64,000 bases of DNA. Origin: Albifimbria verrucaria. Its lineage: Eukaryota; Ascomycota; Sordariomycetes; Hypocreales; Stachybotryaceae. Under the pieces are notes generated by a model that saw only the letters and a program-made list of their open reading frames with translations, was not told where the DNA came from and did not search any database. This document shows positions 23,416-35,714 of the stretch, piece after piece. Positions within the stretch are counted from its first letter, which is position 1. Each line of letters begins with the position of its first letter. Made by a program: the position numbers and the translations under genes. The stretch lies in contig JAHREC010000018.1 of NCBI GenBank assembly GCA_020081605.1, positions 2,418,001 to 2,482,000 of the forward strand, read 5' to 3'.

Positions 23416-23905
23416 ATGGATATCAAGGACAATGTCAAACTAGTCTGCTCTCGTGTCCAAACCATTCTACGCAAACATCGACGCAAAGAGAAGCGTACCA
23501 TAGAAATCGTTCGTCCAAAACCTCCCTCCACGCTCTGGTAATACTTGCTTCTAATGACATCTCAATCCAGTCTGCACCCTTCAATTTCAAGCATGAGGCA
23601 GTTGCGTTTCCCGGCATATCAGAAGAAGAGTAAGCACATGAATCTGCGCTCTGCGTTCTCGCGCAGACATCACCTATCTCATCTGCGAATGTTTACTGAC
23701 ACCTCACCTTGGGTTTTCTTGTAGAATCGACATATTACGCGAGCAGGCTGCGGCGAGTTGCATTCGTGTTTTCCATCTGGATAAGACTCGCCTCGAACTT
23801 GATGCAATTCCTCACTCGACATCGCTTCTGTCACATCCAGAGTTCCAAGCTCTTGGAATCAAGTCGTCTTACAGCTCACTCACGTCGAGCCAATCAGGTT
23901 TATAA
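23416..23905 (+). CDS. small three-exon conserved-looking protein, function unknown
   Basis: Reconstructed from three exons: 23416-23508, 23571-23629 and 23725-23905, 110 aa with no frame break. Intron 1 uses a GTTCGT donor with TCTAATGAC before the CCAG acceptor. Intron 2 is GTAAGC to TTGTAG. The N-terminus MDIKDNVKLVCSRVQTILRK plus HRRKEKR is strongly basic and helical. It is followed by EISAPFNFKHE and an acidic AFPGISEEEIDILREQAAAS motif, which I recall from small hypothetical proteins of related fungi. There is no signal peptide or membrane segment. The gene is easy to miss because no exon is longer than about 60 codons. The main uncertainty is the donor of intron 1; a GGTAATA site a little downstream would shift the frame. 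Confidence 0.65.
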
Positions 23906-24163
23906 AAGCAAACAAATGGGAAAATAGGTCAATGAGAACAATGCCGTCGATGCAGGTCATACGGATAATAGGACATTCAAAAGAAACATAGATATGTTGA
24001 CAATTAAATACATGCGAGAAGGGCATGCATCATACAGATTTTATTAATCCATGTGTTGTACTTTATACAACAATACAGGAATAAACCGTCCTCTACCATA
24101 TTCTGAGTGTCAACGTAGGCCAAGATGCCATTTGAAAGGAATTTTCTGCTTTTGAGGATTCAT

Positions 24164-25609
24164 TTATAGCCAACCAGAATAGATGTCCAAGCTTTCTGGC
24201 CGAACTCCTTCCATCTCTCCCTTCACATCCAGCAGCTTCACTTTTGAGCCCTTCTCCTTGCTCCACTTCTGCAGGAATTCCTCAACGCGCTGCTTAGTCT
24301 CCTTGTCATCCTGAATGAGAAGGGCAACGGCGTCAAAGCCACCAGCTCCGGGAACGACGCCGCCATAAACTCCTCGACGGCACTGACGGCATCCAAGAGC
24401 TCAGTCTGGCTTTCCGGCTCGATCGGAACGTCGGCCAGTTTACCCATCTGTCGGATCAACTCGCGGACAGCGTTCAGGCGCTGCGGCAGCTCGTCCACAT
24501 TTCCAGCACGAAGGGCGGCAGCCAGATCCTCATTTTTAGCTTGAAGGTCGTCCCAGAGTTTCTTTGAACCCTCAGGGTCTTCCTTGCGCCACGAGAGAAC
24601 TTTCTTCACCATTCCGACAGTCTGGCTACCACAATCGACGTCACACATGTGCAGTGAAACTCCCTTCGGCATGCTTAGGCCTTCCTTTTTAACTTCAACG
24701 TCCCACTGAGTCTCCCCATCAACAACAGCAGCTAGCCGGTCTCCAAATCCTGGCAGCCCCGGCTCGCCAAGATCGCTCAGAAGAGACGGGGAGAAGCGTC
24801 TGTAAAGACTGGACCCGTAGACAGCGGCGGCGACATCGAAGCCAGATCCGACCTTGCCCTGAGCTGCACAATGAGCTGCCTGCGCGAGGTTGTGCAAAGT
24901 GCGTCTTCCATTTTCAGAGTTGATGTCAAATAGGGTAGAGGGAGGTGATGGACGAGCAGTGACGCAGTCAATGTCGTTACCAGAGCGGCGGAAGAGCCAA
25001 GACCGGTTTTGTTGGCATCGCTCAGGGCCACGTTGAAGTTAGCGAACCGACCATTACCTGTGGTGAGAGAGTCGGGGCGGGAGTAGTAGTCATTGTCAGC
25101 CAGAATGATCAGTCGCGCTGGTGTTAAGCTGTGGCGCGATTGCGGCCCAGCAAGGCGGTCGATATAGGTCAGACAGTAGCTTAGGGTGGTCTCAACGAAG
25201 GGATTGGGGTTGATCTTCGAGCCACTACAAAGAATATGTAGTGAGTATGGGTGCTTGCTCTAAGGAGGCAATGCTGTACGCCATGACAAGAATGGGGCCA
25301 GCCCCAATGTTTACCACTACAGCGCGCGGCAGTTCACTTACACTTGCAGCTGGGTCACCTTGATACCTCCATCGGCAACGGCACGGTGGTAACCATATCT
25401 CCACCGCGCGTCGAGGAACTGGGGCTCTCGACGACAATCTCAGTGAGTTGGACGCCAGGGCTGGTGTGAATCTGACCAGCGATGACATTGATCCTGGCGC
25501 TGAGGCCAAAGACAAGACCGTTGTAATCCCGGTCGAGAACAAGGTAGCCACCGGCCAGCAGGACCTTGCCTGGCGCGGACACGGCAATGGTGGGCTTCTG
25601 GGCCGACAT
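24164..25609 (-). CDS. erg8: phosphomevalonate kinase (three apparent frameshifts)
   Basis: GHMP-family kinase converting mevalonate-5-phosphate to the diphosphate, a step towards ergosterol and other isoprenoids. About 443 aa in two exons, intron 25225-25341 (GTAAGT donor). The N-terminal [16 protein letters not shown] motif, the ATP loop [15 protein letters not shown], the [16 protein letters not shown] block and the C-terminal [15 protein letters not shown] glycine motif are all present. It ends DIYSGWL. The start is the ATG at 25609; the codon two upstream in frame is GTG. Frame breaks on the + strand: GGGG 25421-25424, AAA 24928-24930 and CC 24360-24361. All conserved motifs appear when each run is lengthened by one, so the gene is probably functional. 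Confidence 0.93.
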
Positions 25610-25999
25610 TGTCACAGCGATGGGGGCGCAGGGCCAGGGAGAGACGAAGAGAGGCAGCTGGGGATCGGCGAGATGTGCGGGGTGTATAAGTTGGAGTGAG
25701 CAGTATGAAATACCCCTCCTAGAGTTGAAATGAAGAAATGAAGCTATGCGCAGATGAGCCTGCGCACTAGAAGGACGGTAAATTAAAGCTGTTTATTAAT
25801 TGGTATAGGGCGTATGATCTAACGTTGTCGGAGGCCGACTGAGTGCTTTAAAATGGATCGTGAGGTTTCTGAGTGGGGAGGAAACAGGCCGGCCGTACAG
25901 TGTCCACAGCAACACCACTAGCCCAATTCACACTGTCATCAGGCCCTCCAAGCCACAACACCTCACAGGTAACTGACTGACTTATAGCAGACTATCAGA

Positions 26000-26035
<36 letters not shown>

Positions 26036-26632
26036 TACACACACACAAGATCAGAATGTTACTGCGCAAGCTAAAGCTGCTTCGACATCTATTTGCTCAC
26101 GTGGGGTATTATAATACAGACAGCAGAAATTCCTCTTCTGCTCCGCCCTAACTCTGGCTGATCCTGCCCAGAATGACCATGTCCATTTCCCTTCCTATGA
26201 ACCCAAGTGCTCCTTGTTCCTGCTTTGGCTTCCGCTGCTAATGCATATTTTGCGTTTTCCTTTCGTGTCGAGTAGAGATTTGTATACTGTATCATGGCCG
26301 CCGAGCTTCCACCCTAGCCATCCATATAGACACCCAAAACCTATATCGCCAAAAAAATATTACCCCTTCTTTTTTAAATCGCAGAACGCCAGGCCAAAGC
26401 CACAAAACCCAGGGAATCACTGAAAGGACAACCAATGGACCTTCTGCCCAGTCCAAGGACAACCCACCCCTTGCAACACCTGCCTGCCCTCGACAAGGGG
26501 TATCATACACAGCCGAGCCATGACAAAGGAAAACGACATAGGAAATAGTTCAAAACTCGCAGTAAAAACAACTCCATGCCCAGAGACGACAAATAAAGAT
26601 CAAAAGCCAAAAAATGGCAAGATTAAACCGGA
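25610..26632. other. intergenic between erg8 promoter and PPR gene 3' end
   Basis: About 1 kb holding the erg8 promoter and the 3' flank of the PPR gene. It contains the (CT)n(CA)n microsatellite and otherwise nothing recognisable. Confidence 0.5.
26000..26048. repeat. (CT)n(CA)n compound microsatellite
   Basis: About 18 bp of CT dinucleotides run directly into about 30 bp of CA dinucleotides with one TA interruption. Confidence 0.95.
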
Positions 26633-29600
26633 TTACTCAAGAGGGGCTTCCTGGCCACCTCCAAGAAGCTCCAGAACCTTGTTGACAACGGCGCTAGGGT
26701 AACCGCGTGTGAGCATCTCGCCAACCACAGCCTTAGCCTGCTCTCGCTGCTCGACAGCGAGATAGGCCCGGGTCATGGCTTCGTAGGTGCTGGGTTCGCG
26801 CTTGTCACGGCCCACAACGTCATAGATGCTTCGAGCCTTGTCGATGTTCTTCTCTGCGGCCCAGCCGTGAATGAGAGTGTTGGCGATGTAAGGCGTGAGC
26901 TCAACACGACGCTGTCGCATCTGTTGAAGGAGTGCTTCGGTGCTGGCGACCTGGTGGTTGGCAACCATAGCTTCGAACAAAGCCTGGAAAAGGCTGGCGT
27001 TGACCGGAACGAGGCCCTCTCGGACCACCTTATCGAATGTAGCTCGTGCGCCTTCCATGTCATGCATGACACATCCCTGGCGTGAATGAGAGATGCGTAG
27101 TGCACAGGTTCGGGGTGCTGTCCCGATGATCGGATGGCTTCCAAAACCTGCTCAGCCGCAGACATATCCACTGGCTCTAAAGTCGCGTGTGTATCCACCA
27201 ACAGCTTGAAAGTGTGAGCAGTAGGAGAAATACCGCGAGACTTCATGCGTTCGTAGTAAGCCAGGACCTTGGATTTGTCACGCTTGGTCGTCAAAAAGAA
27301 TTGCATCATGCTGTTGTAGGGTGCAGGCCTGGCCTTGTAGTTGGGCATGGCCTCCATTTCATCGAACAGCTCTTCAGCAAACTTCTCATCGCTGACTCGG
27401 CAAAGCGCGTTAACGATGGTACCGTAAGTGACAGACGTAGGCTTGATGCCCAGTGCCCTCATCTCGGCGAAGTAGAAAAGGCAGTCATCAATGCGACGGG
27501 CCTTGCCAAGCTTGCCAATGAGGGCGTTGTACAGGAAGGAGCTGGGCTCTACACCCTCGGTCTTGGCCCGGTGGAAGATACGAACTGCCTCAGAAGCTTC
27601 ATCAAAGGTCTTGGTCGAGTCTTTAAGGGTGGTGATGTAGAGACCAAACGTGTTGGCGGAAGGGCTGGCACCCATCTCCAACATTTCCTGGTGGTACTGT
27701 TCGGCCCGCCCACGGTTGCCCATGGTCAGGCATGCACCAACCATGGCATCGAGAATAGAAGACCAGCCATAGCGCACAACGGGATACTGTGGGGCCAATG
27801 GCACATCAGTGCGAGCCATTCCCAGGATATCGTGGCACAGCTCCATCTTTCCATCGCGAGCGGCAGCAGAGATCAGCTTAGCGTATGTGATGTATCGAGG
27901 GTGTCGACCAGCGCGGCGGATATTGCGAAACCTGCCAAGCGCTTCGTTGAGGCGGGGTCCCTTGCGTCCATGGTTTCCTCCAGGTCGTCAGCAATGAGCG
28001 AAGAACCCTTGAAGTCAGTGGTCTGCACGTAAGGGTCATAGCTCTCGTCGAAGCTAGAGACGGTAGGCGTCGACACAGGCGGCGAGTTAGTGAATGTCTG
28101 CGGGGAAGTTGGAGGCAGGGGATGATGTCTCCCGAGGATCAGGAATTCCCTGGTCGTCATATATCGAGAGATCAAATCAATACCCTCCTCAACCTCCTCC
28201 ATGACTTGAGGGCGCACATTCGACTCAGCCGCGACAATCTTTTGGAACATCATGTCAGACTCAGCCAAGCCCTCCGCCACCTGACCGGAGCCGATCAAGG
28301 CGACAGCGTACATAGTAGTGGGCTCAATGAGGTCCGCATTGACGGGGACGTTGGCGCTACACAAAGCATGCCAGTATTTGGTGGCAGAAGTCACGTCACC
28401 CTCACGAACACTCATAGCAAGCAGTGCCATGGATGGAATGGCCAGGTCATCGCTTGAAGGGAAAGCTGCGCATAGGCCTCGGTTGCGGTGGCCTTGTCGT
28501 CACGGTCGGCGGCGATCGTAGCGATGCGGCTCATGGTCTGGTCACGAGCTTCGGACTTGATCGACTCAGCCCAGTGGAAAGCTTCCTGATGGATTCCACG
28601 AGCAATAAAGCCCTTAATGAAGCCACTGCTGACAAGCGCATCCTTGATGTCTGCGGCTCGAACGCCATACTCATCAATGATCTTCTTGAAGAACTTCATA
28701 GCACCCTCGATCTTGTCCGAGATGACGTAGGCATTGATGACCGAGGCGTAGACCTCAGCATCAGACCTGTTGGAAAGAGTAGCATGACCCTGGTCATTGG
28801 CTACAGCCAGGTTGCGGTATTCGTTGTAACACTCAACGGCACTGATGAGGTCGCCCGAGCTGGCAAATGCTGTGATCATGGTAGGGAAAGTTGCGGCATA
28901 GGGAACAGTCTGGCTGGTTTCCATGTGCTCGTACAAGCGAAGCATATCAGACACACGCCCGGCTTGAGCACAAGCAGAGATCAGCTGGTGGTAGGTTTCG
29001 GCCGCGTAGAAAGAAGCATTGGCGTCGACGGATGAATGAAACAGCTTCATAGCCAGGTCGAGACGATCGTCCTCGCTCAGAATAGCGTGCTCTAGTTCGT
29101 GAGAAGCGAACATGAACTTGCCAGGCTCATCCATGCCTCCGAACCGTGTCCGCTTATCTTCCAAAGCAGCCTTGGTTTCGGCGACCTCCAAAGATCGTGA
29201 CGCCAAAAGTCCTACAAGAATATTGTAGGTGTCGCTATCAGGTGAGACACGGCGACGGACCATGTCAGCATAGACATCTAGCGCCTTGGATACGACTTCA
29301 ATCTTCTGGCTGGGAATGTGAATGGCAGCCATAAGAAGAGCATTGTACGCAGCAGCTATAGGCTTGACGCCCGTAGCCAGCATAGCTTCAAAGACTGTAG
29401 GAATCTCAGCGTATCGTCCATCAGTAGATAACTTCAGGAGATGCGCAGCGTAGGATGCCGACTGTGGGTCAGCCGGAGGGGTGGCACTACGCGCAATGCT
29501 GGCTGGAGAAGCAGAACGACCCAGCGCAGGTGTGCGCGACGCCGAGTTGGGGCCAGACACCGACAACCCTCTGGAGGCGGCATCCTCAGCAGCTTCCTGC

Positions 29601-30138
29601 TGTCTCCTCGACTCAACTCTCTCTCCAACGCAGCATCAATATGGGCGAGGACAAGCTCCTCCTCTGGAGTCATGGAACGCTCGGGAGCGGCGACCTCAAG
29701 GACGTCATCTTGCCTTTCAGCGGCCTCGGCCGCCTTGTCGCCCGCGAGAACAGAAGACGAGCTGGGCTTCCACTCAATGCGCTTAGGAAACTCAAACTGC
29801 GTCCACTCCTTGTCGACCTCGCCAGCATCTTCCGTCTTTTGTAGAGCCTCAAAATAGGCGTCTAGACCCCCATGGTTATGGACATTACGATAGTCGGCAA
29901 GGCCGGCCGCGGTCCTTTCAGAGTGGAAGGCCGAGTGTAATTGAAGATTCGAGAGTCGGCCGAACTTGTGCGCGACGGTGTTGCGCCGCCCGAAGACGGG
30001 GCGGTTCTGAGAGTTTAGAACATGGGGGTGGGTGGCAGCTACGACGGACTGGGCGTAGCCGTGTGTAGTGATAGATTTGGCGAATGTTGATCCTTGACGG
30101 ATGAAATTCGTGTAAAGCGAGGAGTAGATGGTTGGCAT
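26633..30138 (-). CDS. large mitochondrial PPR protein, cya-5-like (four apparent frameshifts)
   Basis: About 1,169 aa without introns. The N-terminus (MPTIYSSLYTNFIRQGSTFA) is Ser/Arg/Thr-rich with no early acidic residues, which fits mitochondrial import. Many 35-residue helical repeats follow, with recognisable starts such as AAYNALLMAAIH, DTYNILVGLLAS, ETYHQLISACAQAG, SFLYNALIGKLGKA, VTYGTIVNALCRV, APYNSMMQFF and HTFKLLVDTHA. PPR proteins bind organelle RNA one base per repeat; Neurospora cya-5, of similar size, is needed for COX1 expression, and this is a plausible counterpart. Frame breaks on the + strand: CCC 29577-29579, AAA 28462-28464, CCC 27959-27961 and CCC 27075-27077. The PPR call is firm; the RNA target is inference. 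Confidence 0.88.
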
Positions 30139-32972
30139 TTAGATGGTACCTGGGGAGAGGAGAGCTGCGACGCCAATGTCAGTAATGCGCAACGAGTTCA
30201 AGGTTGGGAGAAGTGGCGGAGGGATGAAGTGAGAGAAAAAAAGTTGACTCACGTGGGAAGCAACGATAAAATCGTATTGCAGGTTCATTTGACAGCACCG
30301 AAGCCGCCAAGTGAACGCGCGAGGCAAAGGTTGGCAATGAATTATGGATTAGAAAAGGAAGAAAGAAAGGGAGAAGTGAAGGACTATAAACAGGCGGCGA
30401 CAAGAAGGCGGGCCTGTATGCTCTCTAGACAATGTGTATGAGTGATGATAGTGAGGCAAGAATATTTTGGAGGAGGGGGGACTCATTGCCCTTTTGCGGT
30501 TTGCGAGGCCTGGAGGATCAGGACGGAAAAAGTGGTACCTGTGAGCTCCAAGGTACCTGGCCGACGTAAGGGCTGCAGCTGGACGGGGATGTAGCGGAGT
30601 TATCGCTCGCATGGAACCCCAGCTAGAAACGGAACGAAGCTAGGTTACGGGTACAGCTTTCCTGTACCGCGTACGCGGCGCTGGGAAGGGAAGGGTGGAT
30701 TCGGGACGACGTTTTAGTGCATGGGCGGGAATGACTCAGGCCAGCTGGCACCCCAGGCTTGACTTGGCCCATCATCAGCACGGATTTGTAACGCGCTACG
30801 ACGTGAAATTGTACATGGTGGGATAGGACAGGATAGGATGGACACATATCGACCAGGGATTCTTTGCTTTTCGGGCTAAGTTTTGGATAGTTGCAATTTT
30901 CTCCTTTTTTTCTTTTCCTTCTGGAAGCGAGTGGAAATTGGGTGATTTTTCTAATATGCATATGTGTACAAAGCATTATAAGGACTGTTGGTTAGGTAGG
31001 TATGTGCATTGGTGTGTAGGTACATGAGTTACTAAGTGAGCGAAATGTCCGCAGTAAACACGTACCTACCTACCTACTCGTGAACCTTCAATGCCGTCAC
31101 TGATGGATGAGCGTGTTTTTTTTTTTTACTTCCACTATTCTTCTTCCTCGTCTACCATCCTGGCCACCCACTGTAGGTACATGGCCCCGAGGTAAACAGT
31201 ACGCACGCGTCAGCCGTGTGCCTGATGATGCCTTGAAGCGCTGCGCCTCTGTGCATATCTCCTCTGGTGAGTGAGCATCAGCTTTACTTTTCTCCCTCAT
31301 ACATAATTGCGTACAAGAAAAAGGTTCGTGCGGTTGATCTCGGGTGCGCAATGGACGAATTAACACGAGATCCGCGAGACGGGAGCCCGCATCGCGCAGG
31401 GATCTAAGGGATTCTCCACGAGCCCCTTGACCGTACTTGGTCTAAGGGAGAAGAAAAACCGGCCGTCAGCCAAGCCAAAGGGAGTGGGCGTGCAAGGAGA
31501 AGCCGGAATGGCCCAGCACCAGCCTGTCGGAACGCAGCCTGGTTCTCCATCTTACCACGATACCTCGCACGCGGGACGTGTCAAACTGACCTGTAATTTG
31601 CATGGGAAATTTTTCTTCTGCTTCGACGCTCACAGCAATGTCAGATTCAGCGCTGCAATATCGTGCTCAGGGGCTGCCCCTCCTCCTCTCCACACGTCCC
31701 TTCTCTCCGGTGAGGCCCTGTCTGGGTCATCATACATATCCTCGCCGTGAAGACGACACGATACAGAGTGGCAACGCCAAACGCACAATTAGCGGGAAGC
31801 GACGTAGCCTAGCACGCGAGGCAAGATCCTCTTCGACGCACATGAGATGCAGAATCTGCCTACGCTCCAGTCCAGTCCAGTCAAGTACCTTAGCAGACGT
31901 GCTAAAGGCCTCGCCACTAGTGTCACAGACTTCCAACGATCGCTAGTAAGCTGGTAGCTTCAAACTTAACATGTGCAAGCAGGCAATGCCACGGCTTAGC
32001 CACCTCGCTGGCATGTTTCCCGCTAACAAAAGGCACAGCGCTGTGGGCTCGTCTATCAATTTCCATCGCGATCCATTACCCTGGCCCCTGTCAGCAAAGG
32101 AATCGGCTCTGGAAGTGCTTTCTGCATCCACCCACCACACAAGCCGCAAGGCTGCCGTCACATGAACAACGTCCACGAAAATAAGCCGTACGCTCCTCGG
32201 ATGCGTCGGACTCCACCAAGAACCCGCCTTGGTCAACTCCTTACTCCGAGCCCGCTCGGGTTAAGGACTACGGACTTAGACGGCCTATCGTGTCCGAATC
32301 CTGTTGTTGTTTTCGTTCATCGTAGTGTTGCGGTCACTACATTCCTCTCCTTCTTGACTTGAGCCAGATTTGCACCTGTGCCTAGGGTTGCTGGATCGCG
32401 CATTGATCGCCAGTCATTAGTTCTTCACATGCACGATTGACCTCATCCCCCAGCTTAGTGCATTACCCTGTCTTTTCGTGCGCCGCTACGTAGCACCTTG
32501 CGATTTCCTTTCAAGTGATGTTGTGGCAAGATGACTCTAATCTTGGAGTGTGGGTGATCTTGCAGTGAGAAGCCACCCATTTACTGTATTTCAATCCTCC
32601 ATAGCAATGCTGTGAAGAGTCATATACGCATACACCTTGACAATGACGACCGCAGCTGACCGTGGTACCCTTCCGATGTGATACAGCATGGGACGCCAGT
32701 GCGGTGAAATAGCATTATTGTTATGAGACAATCCAGATTCCTCAATCGTTATCGAAATACGCATATTCATTTTCCATAACAAGGGTTCAGTGAGCAATGT
32801 TTAGGCGAGACGATTTGAGATAAGCGCATGGCTTGTTATCGTGAGGATCTTATCTGTTATCGAGATTAGATAAGCCCAAGCAAACAGAAAAAAAGTCCAA
32901 ACCATCTGCAAATGTCCAGTACAGTGCCCCACCTCCACGATATCATCGCCAGACCGATCGCAAACCGGAACA
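30139..32972. promoter_or_regulatory. divergent intergenic region between the PPR gene and dbp7
   Basis: 2.8 kb between two diverging starts. It holds an AGGTAGGT/ACCTACCT pair at 30991-31078, a T12 run at 31116-31127 and a CACGTG hexamer about 115 bp upstream of the PPR start. I see no recognisable coding sequence on either strand. Confidence 0.5.
30991..31078. repeat. opposed GGTAGGTA and TACCTACC runs
   Basis: GTTAGGTAGGTATG near 30990-31003, GTAGGTACATG around 31017-31026 and CGTACCTACCTACCTACT at 31061-31078 form an inverted arrangement of the same tetranucleotide. Confidence 0.7.
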
Positions 32973-35301
32973 ATGGCTGACGATGGAATGCTCTTGAATT
33001 TTGAGCTAGGCCCCGAGCCGCTCAAAACCCAGGTCAAATTCAAGGGTGGCCGCTGGCGCGATAGGAAGCGCGCCGAGAAGTCGGCGAGGCTTGGAGGATC
33101 GCAGTCATCTCACCCACCTCCAAGCAGGGACGACGAAGATTCCGAACCTCGTGGGGCGAAGCGTCGAAAGCTGGAGGGCAATGATGCTCCCCGAGAAGTA
33201 ATGTGAGATCGAACACAGACACGACGCCATTGGATCACGATCGGTCGAGCACAGTTCCCTCAGGGCAAAAAGGCCACTCGAATCCCAACAAGCCTCACAA
33301 GCAGGTCATCTCCAAACTGTTTTCCTTCAATCCAACTCAGAAGACGACTTTCGAAGAGGAGAAGGAATGGACAGCTCCCGAACCAACCAACGCGCCACTC
33401 TCAGACGTCGCCAATTTTGGAACTCTCACCATTTCATCACGCCTGGTCGAAGAACTCTCAAAGATGAACTTGGAGCGCCCTACAGCTATCCAGCAAAAAG
33501 TCATCCCTCATATGCTGACCACCAGCTCAGATGCATTTGTTCAGGCCGAGACGGGATCGGGAAAGACTTTCTCGTATCTCCTACCCATTCTACATCGCGT
33601 GCTGCAATTGAGTGGCCGTGGTGACGGCAAGCAAATCCACCGAGATTCTGGTCTGTTCGCGATCATTGTCGCTCCAACCCGAGAGCTTGCCAAACAGACA
33701 CACACAGTTCTCGAGCAGCTCATCCGACCCTTTCCTTGGTTGGTTTCGACGGCCATTACCGGAGGAGAATCTAAGAAGGCTGAGAAGGCGAGAATTCGCA
33801 AGGGCGTCAACTTTTTAGTTGCAACACCAGGACGAATGGCTGATCATATTGATAACACCAAAGCCCTCGACCTTGGAACTGTCAGGTGGTTGATATTGGA
33901 TGAGGGTGATCGACTTATGGATCTTGGTTTCGAAGAAGATCTCAAGAAGGCCATTACTGCTCTGCGAAACGTCGACGTCGCGAAGACAACCCAAGATGGC
34001 ACATCACTCGACGCGCTACCCGACCGGCGAGTCACCGTGCTTTGCTCTGCCACTATGAAGATGAACGTGCAAAAGCTTGGAGAAATGAGTCTTGCGGACG
34101 CAACATTCTTGGCCGCGGAGAAGAGCGATGGAGATCCAGTGGCACAGGTGGTTCATAAGGCACCCGCACAGCTGCACCAATCCTACATTATCGTTCCATC
34201 AAAGCTTCGTCTGGTAACGCTGATTTCTTACTTGAAATCTGCCTTTTCTCGCCGTGGACGTACTATGAAAGCCATTATATTCATGTCTTGTGCTGACACT
34301 GTCGACTTTCACTACGAACTCTTTAAGCAGACAGCGGGCAATTCGACAGCAGAGCCCTCGAAGAAGGACGACGAGCCATCCAAGACGGATACCGAGACAT
34401 CGAAAAAGGACACCGAGCTATCCAAGAAGGACATTGAACAAACAGAAAAGACCGTCTCCAAAGCAGCGTACTTCACATCTGCCGCCAGTCCTGAAGTAGT
34501 TCTGCACAGAATGCATGGATCTCTTCCACAGCCTGTACGAACAGCAACTCTGCGATCGTTCTCGGCGTCTAAGTCACCATGCCTTCTGATTACCACTGAT
34601 GTTTCTTCTCGTGGTCTTGATATCCCCTCCGTCGACTTGGTCATTGAGTACGACCCAGCATTTAGTTTTGCAGACCATATTCATCGTGTGGGACGAACAG
34701 CTCGTGCAGGTCGTCCTGGTGACTCGGCGCTTTTCCTTCTGCCAGGAACCGAGGAGGGATACATTGAACTTCTCAAAGCATCTGCGCCCCCACACCTGTG
34801 TCATACGAGACCGTCTTGCAAAAGGGACTGATGGCCAAAATGGAATTCCCCGTCGAGACCTCAGCAGCACCTTCCGAAGGACAGTCTCCTCATGACAAAG
34901 CGGAGACATTACAGCTTCATATCGAACAGCGACTTCTTGCCGACCCCAAGCTATTGGAGCTGGCTCGTAATGGATTCAAATCGCATATCAGGGCGTACGC
35001 TACCCACATACGAGAAGAGCGCGTTCACTTCGACATCACAGAACTCCATCTGGGACACGTAGCAAAGAGTTACGGACTCCGAGAAGCTCCTGGTGGAATA
35101 GGATCTGGTCTTGACAGAAAGGCCAAGAAGGCAGGATCGAAGGCAGGATCGAAGGCAGGATCGAAGATGGGACCGAAGAGGGACCATGTCAGGGACCGTA
35201 CAAACAACGAAGCTGATGAGCAGAAACCGGGTCGAGATCTGATTAGAGAGAAGAGCATGAAGTTGATGAGGATGGCGGCTAATGAGTTCAACATTGGATA
35301 G
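32973..35301 (+). CDS. dbp7: DBP7 DEAD-box-type ATP-dependent RNA helicase (two apparent frameshifts)
   Basis: Nucleolar helicase for 60S ribosomal subunit assembly. About 776 aa, no introns. Motifs in order: Q motif (ERPTAIQQKVIP), I (AETGSGKT), Ia (PTRELA), Ib (TPGR), II (DEGD, not DEAD), III (SAT), V (TDVSSRGLDIP) and VI (HRVGRTARAGR). ITGGESKKAEKARIRKG and GFEEDLKKAI are typical of the Dbp7 branch. Between motifs IV and V lies an insert of repeated Ser-Lys-Lys-Asp and Thr-Glu units (34350-34450). The C-terminal tail has tandem AGSK units (35128-35165). Frame breaks: CCCC 33189-33192 near the N-terminus and CCCCC 34787-34791 after the helicase core. The ATG at 32973 opens MADDGMLLNFELG. 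Confidence 0.94.
35128..35165 (+). repeat. in-frame GCAGGATCGAAG tandem repeat in dbp7
   Basis: Three near-identical 12-bp units encoding Ala-Gly-Ser-Lys in the basic C-terminal tail of the helicase, followed by a diverged fourth unit (MGPK). Confidence 0.9.
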
Positions 35302-35714
35302 ACGTTTTTCTAATTTAAAATTTCCAAGGGCAAAGCTGCGCCCCTATCTTGATTGTTCAAAACGACTTTTTCACGGTGAACGGTGCGTTTTCTTTTCCTG
35401 TCCGACGCCTCTATTTATCACACATGATAATGTTCAGGCTTTCATATTGCGAATATATCTATTATATGATCTCCTAGAAGGCATCGTTATGCGTTGCTAG
35501 CTATCCGATTTTACAATAAAACACGACGCGTTCCCCTGTGAATCCTCTTAGCACACAACTTCAAAACAACTCGAGCACAAGTTCCTCCTCAACATGCGTA
35601 GTATGATGCAGGCTTTTGGCTTCAATAAGATTTCAGTCTTGAGCTATTTCCCGCTACACATGACTCAAGCCAAAAGAGACCAATAGCTACGCAAGTCTCT
35701 TTAAATGTCAGATT
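35302..35714. other. convergent 3' intergenic region
   Basis: 413 bp between the 3' ends of dbp7 and the lipase gene. An AATAAAA hexamer lies at about 35514, a possible polyadenylation signal for dbp7. Nothing else stands out. Confidence 0.5.

Noticed and set aside
23388..23633. Unspliced 81-codon frame over the small gene
   Set aside because: It lacks an ATG and reads through intron 1; the spliced model has an ATG, proper introns and a coherent protein.
27187..28032. 281-codon plus-strand open frame
   Set aside because: It is antisense to the PPR gene, whose repeats are clearly recognisable on the minus strand.
30249..30256. CACGTG hexamer as a specific regulatory site
   Set aside because: A single palindromic hexamer near a start codon is expected by chance; a similar one lies near 59.0 kb, with no supporting arrangement.
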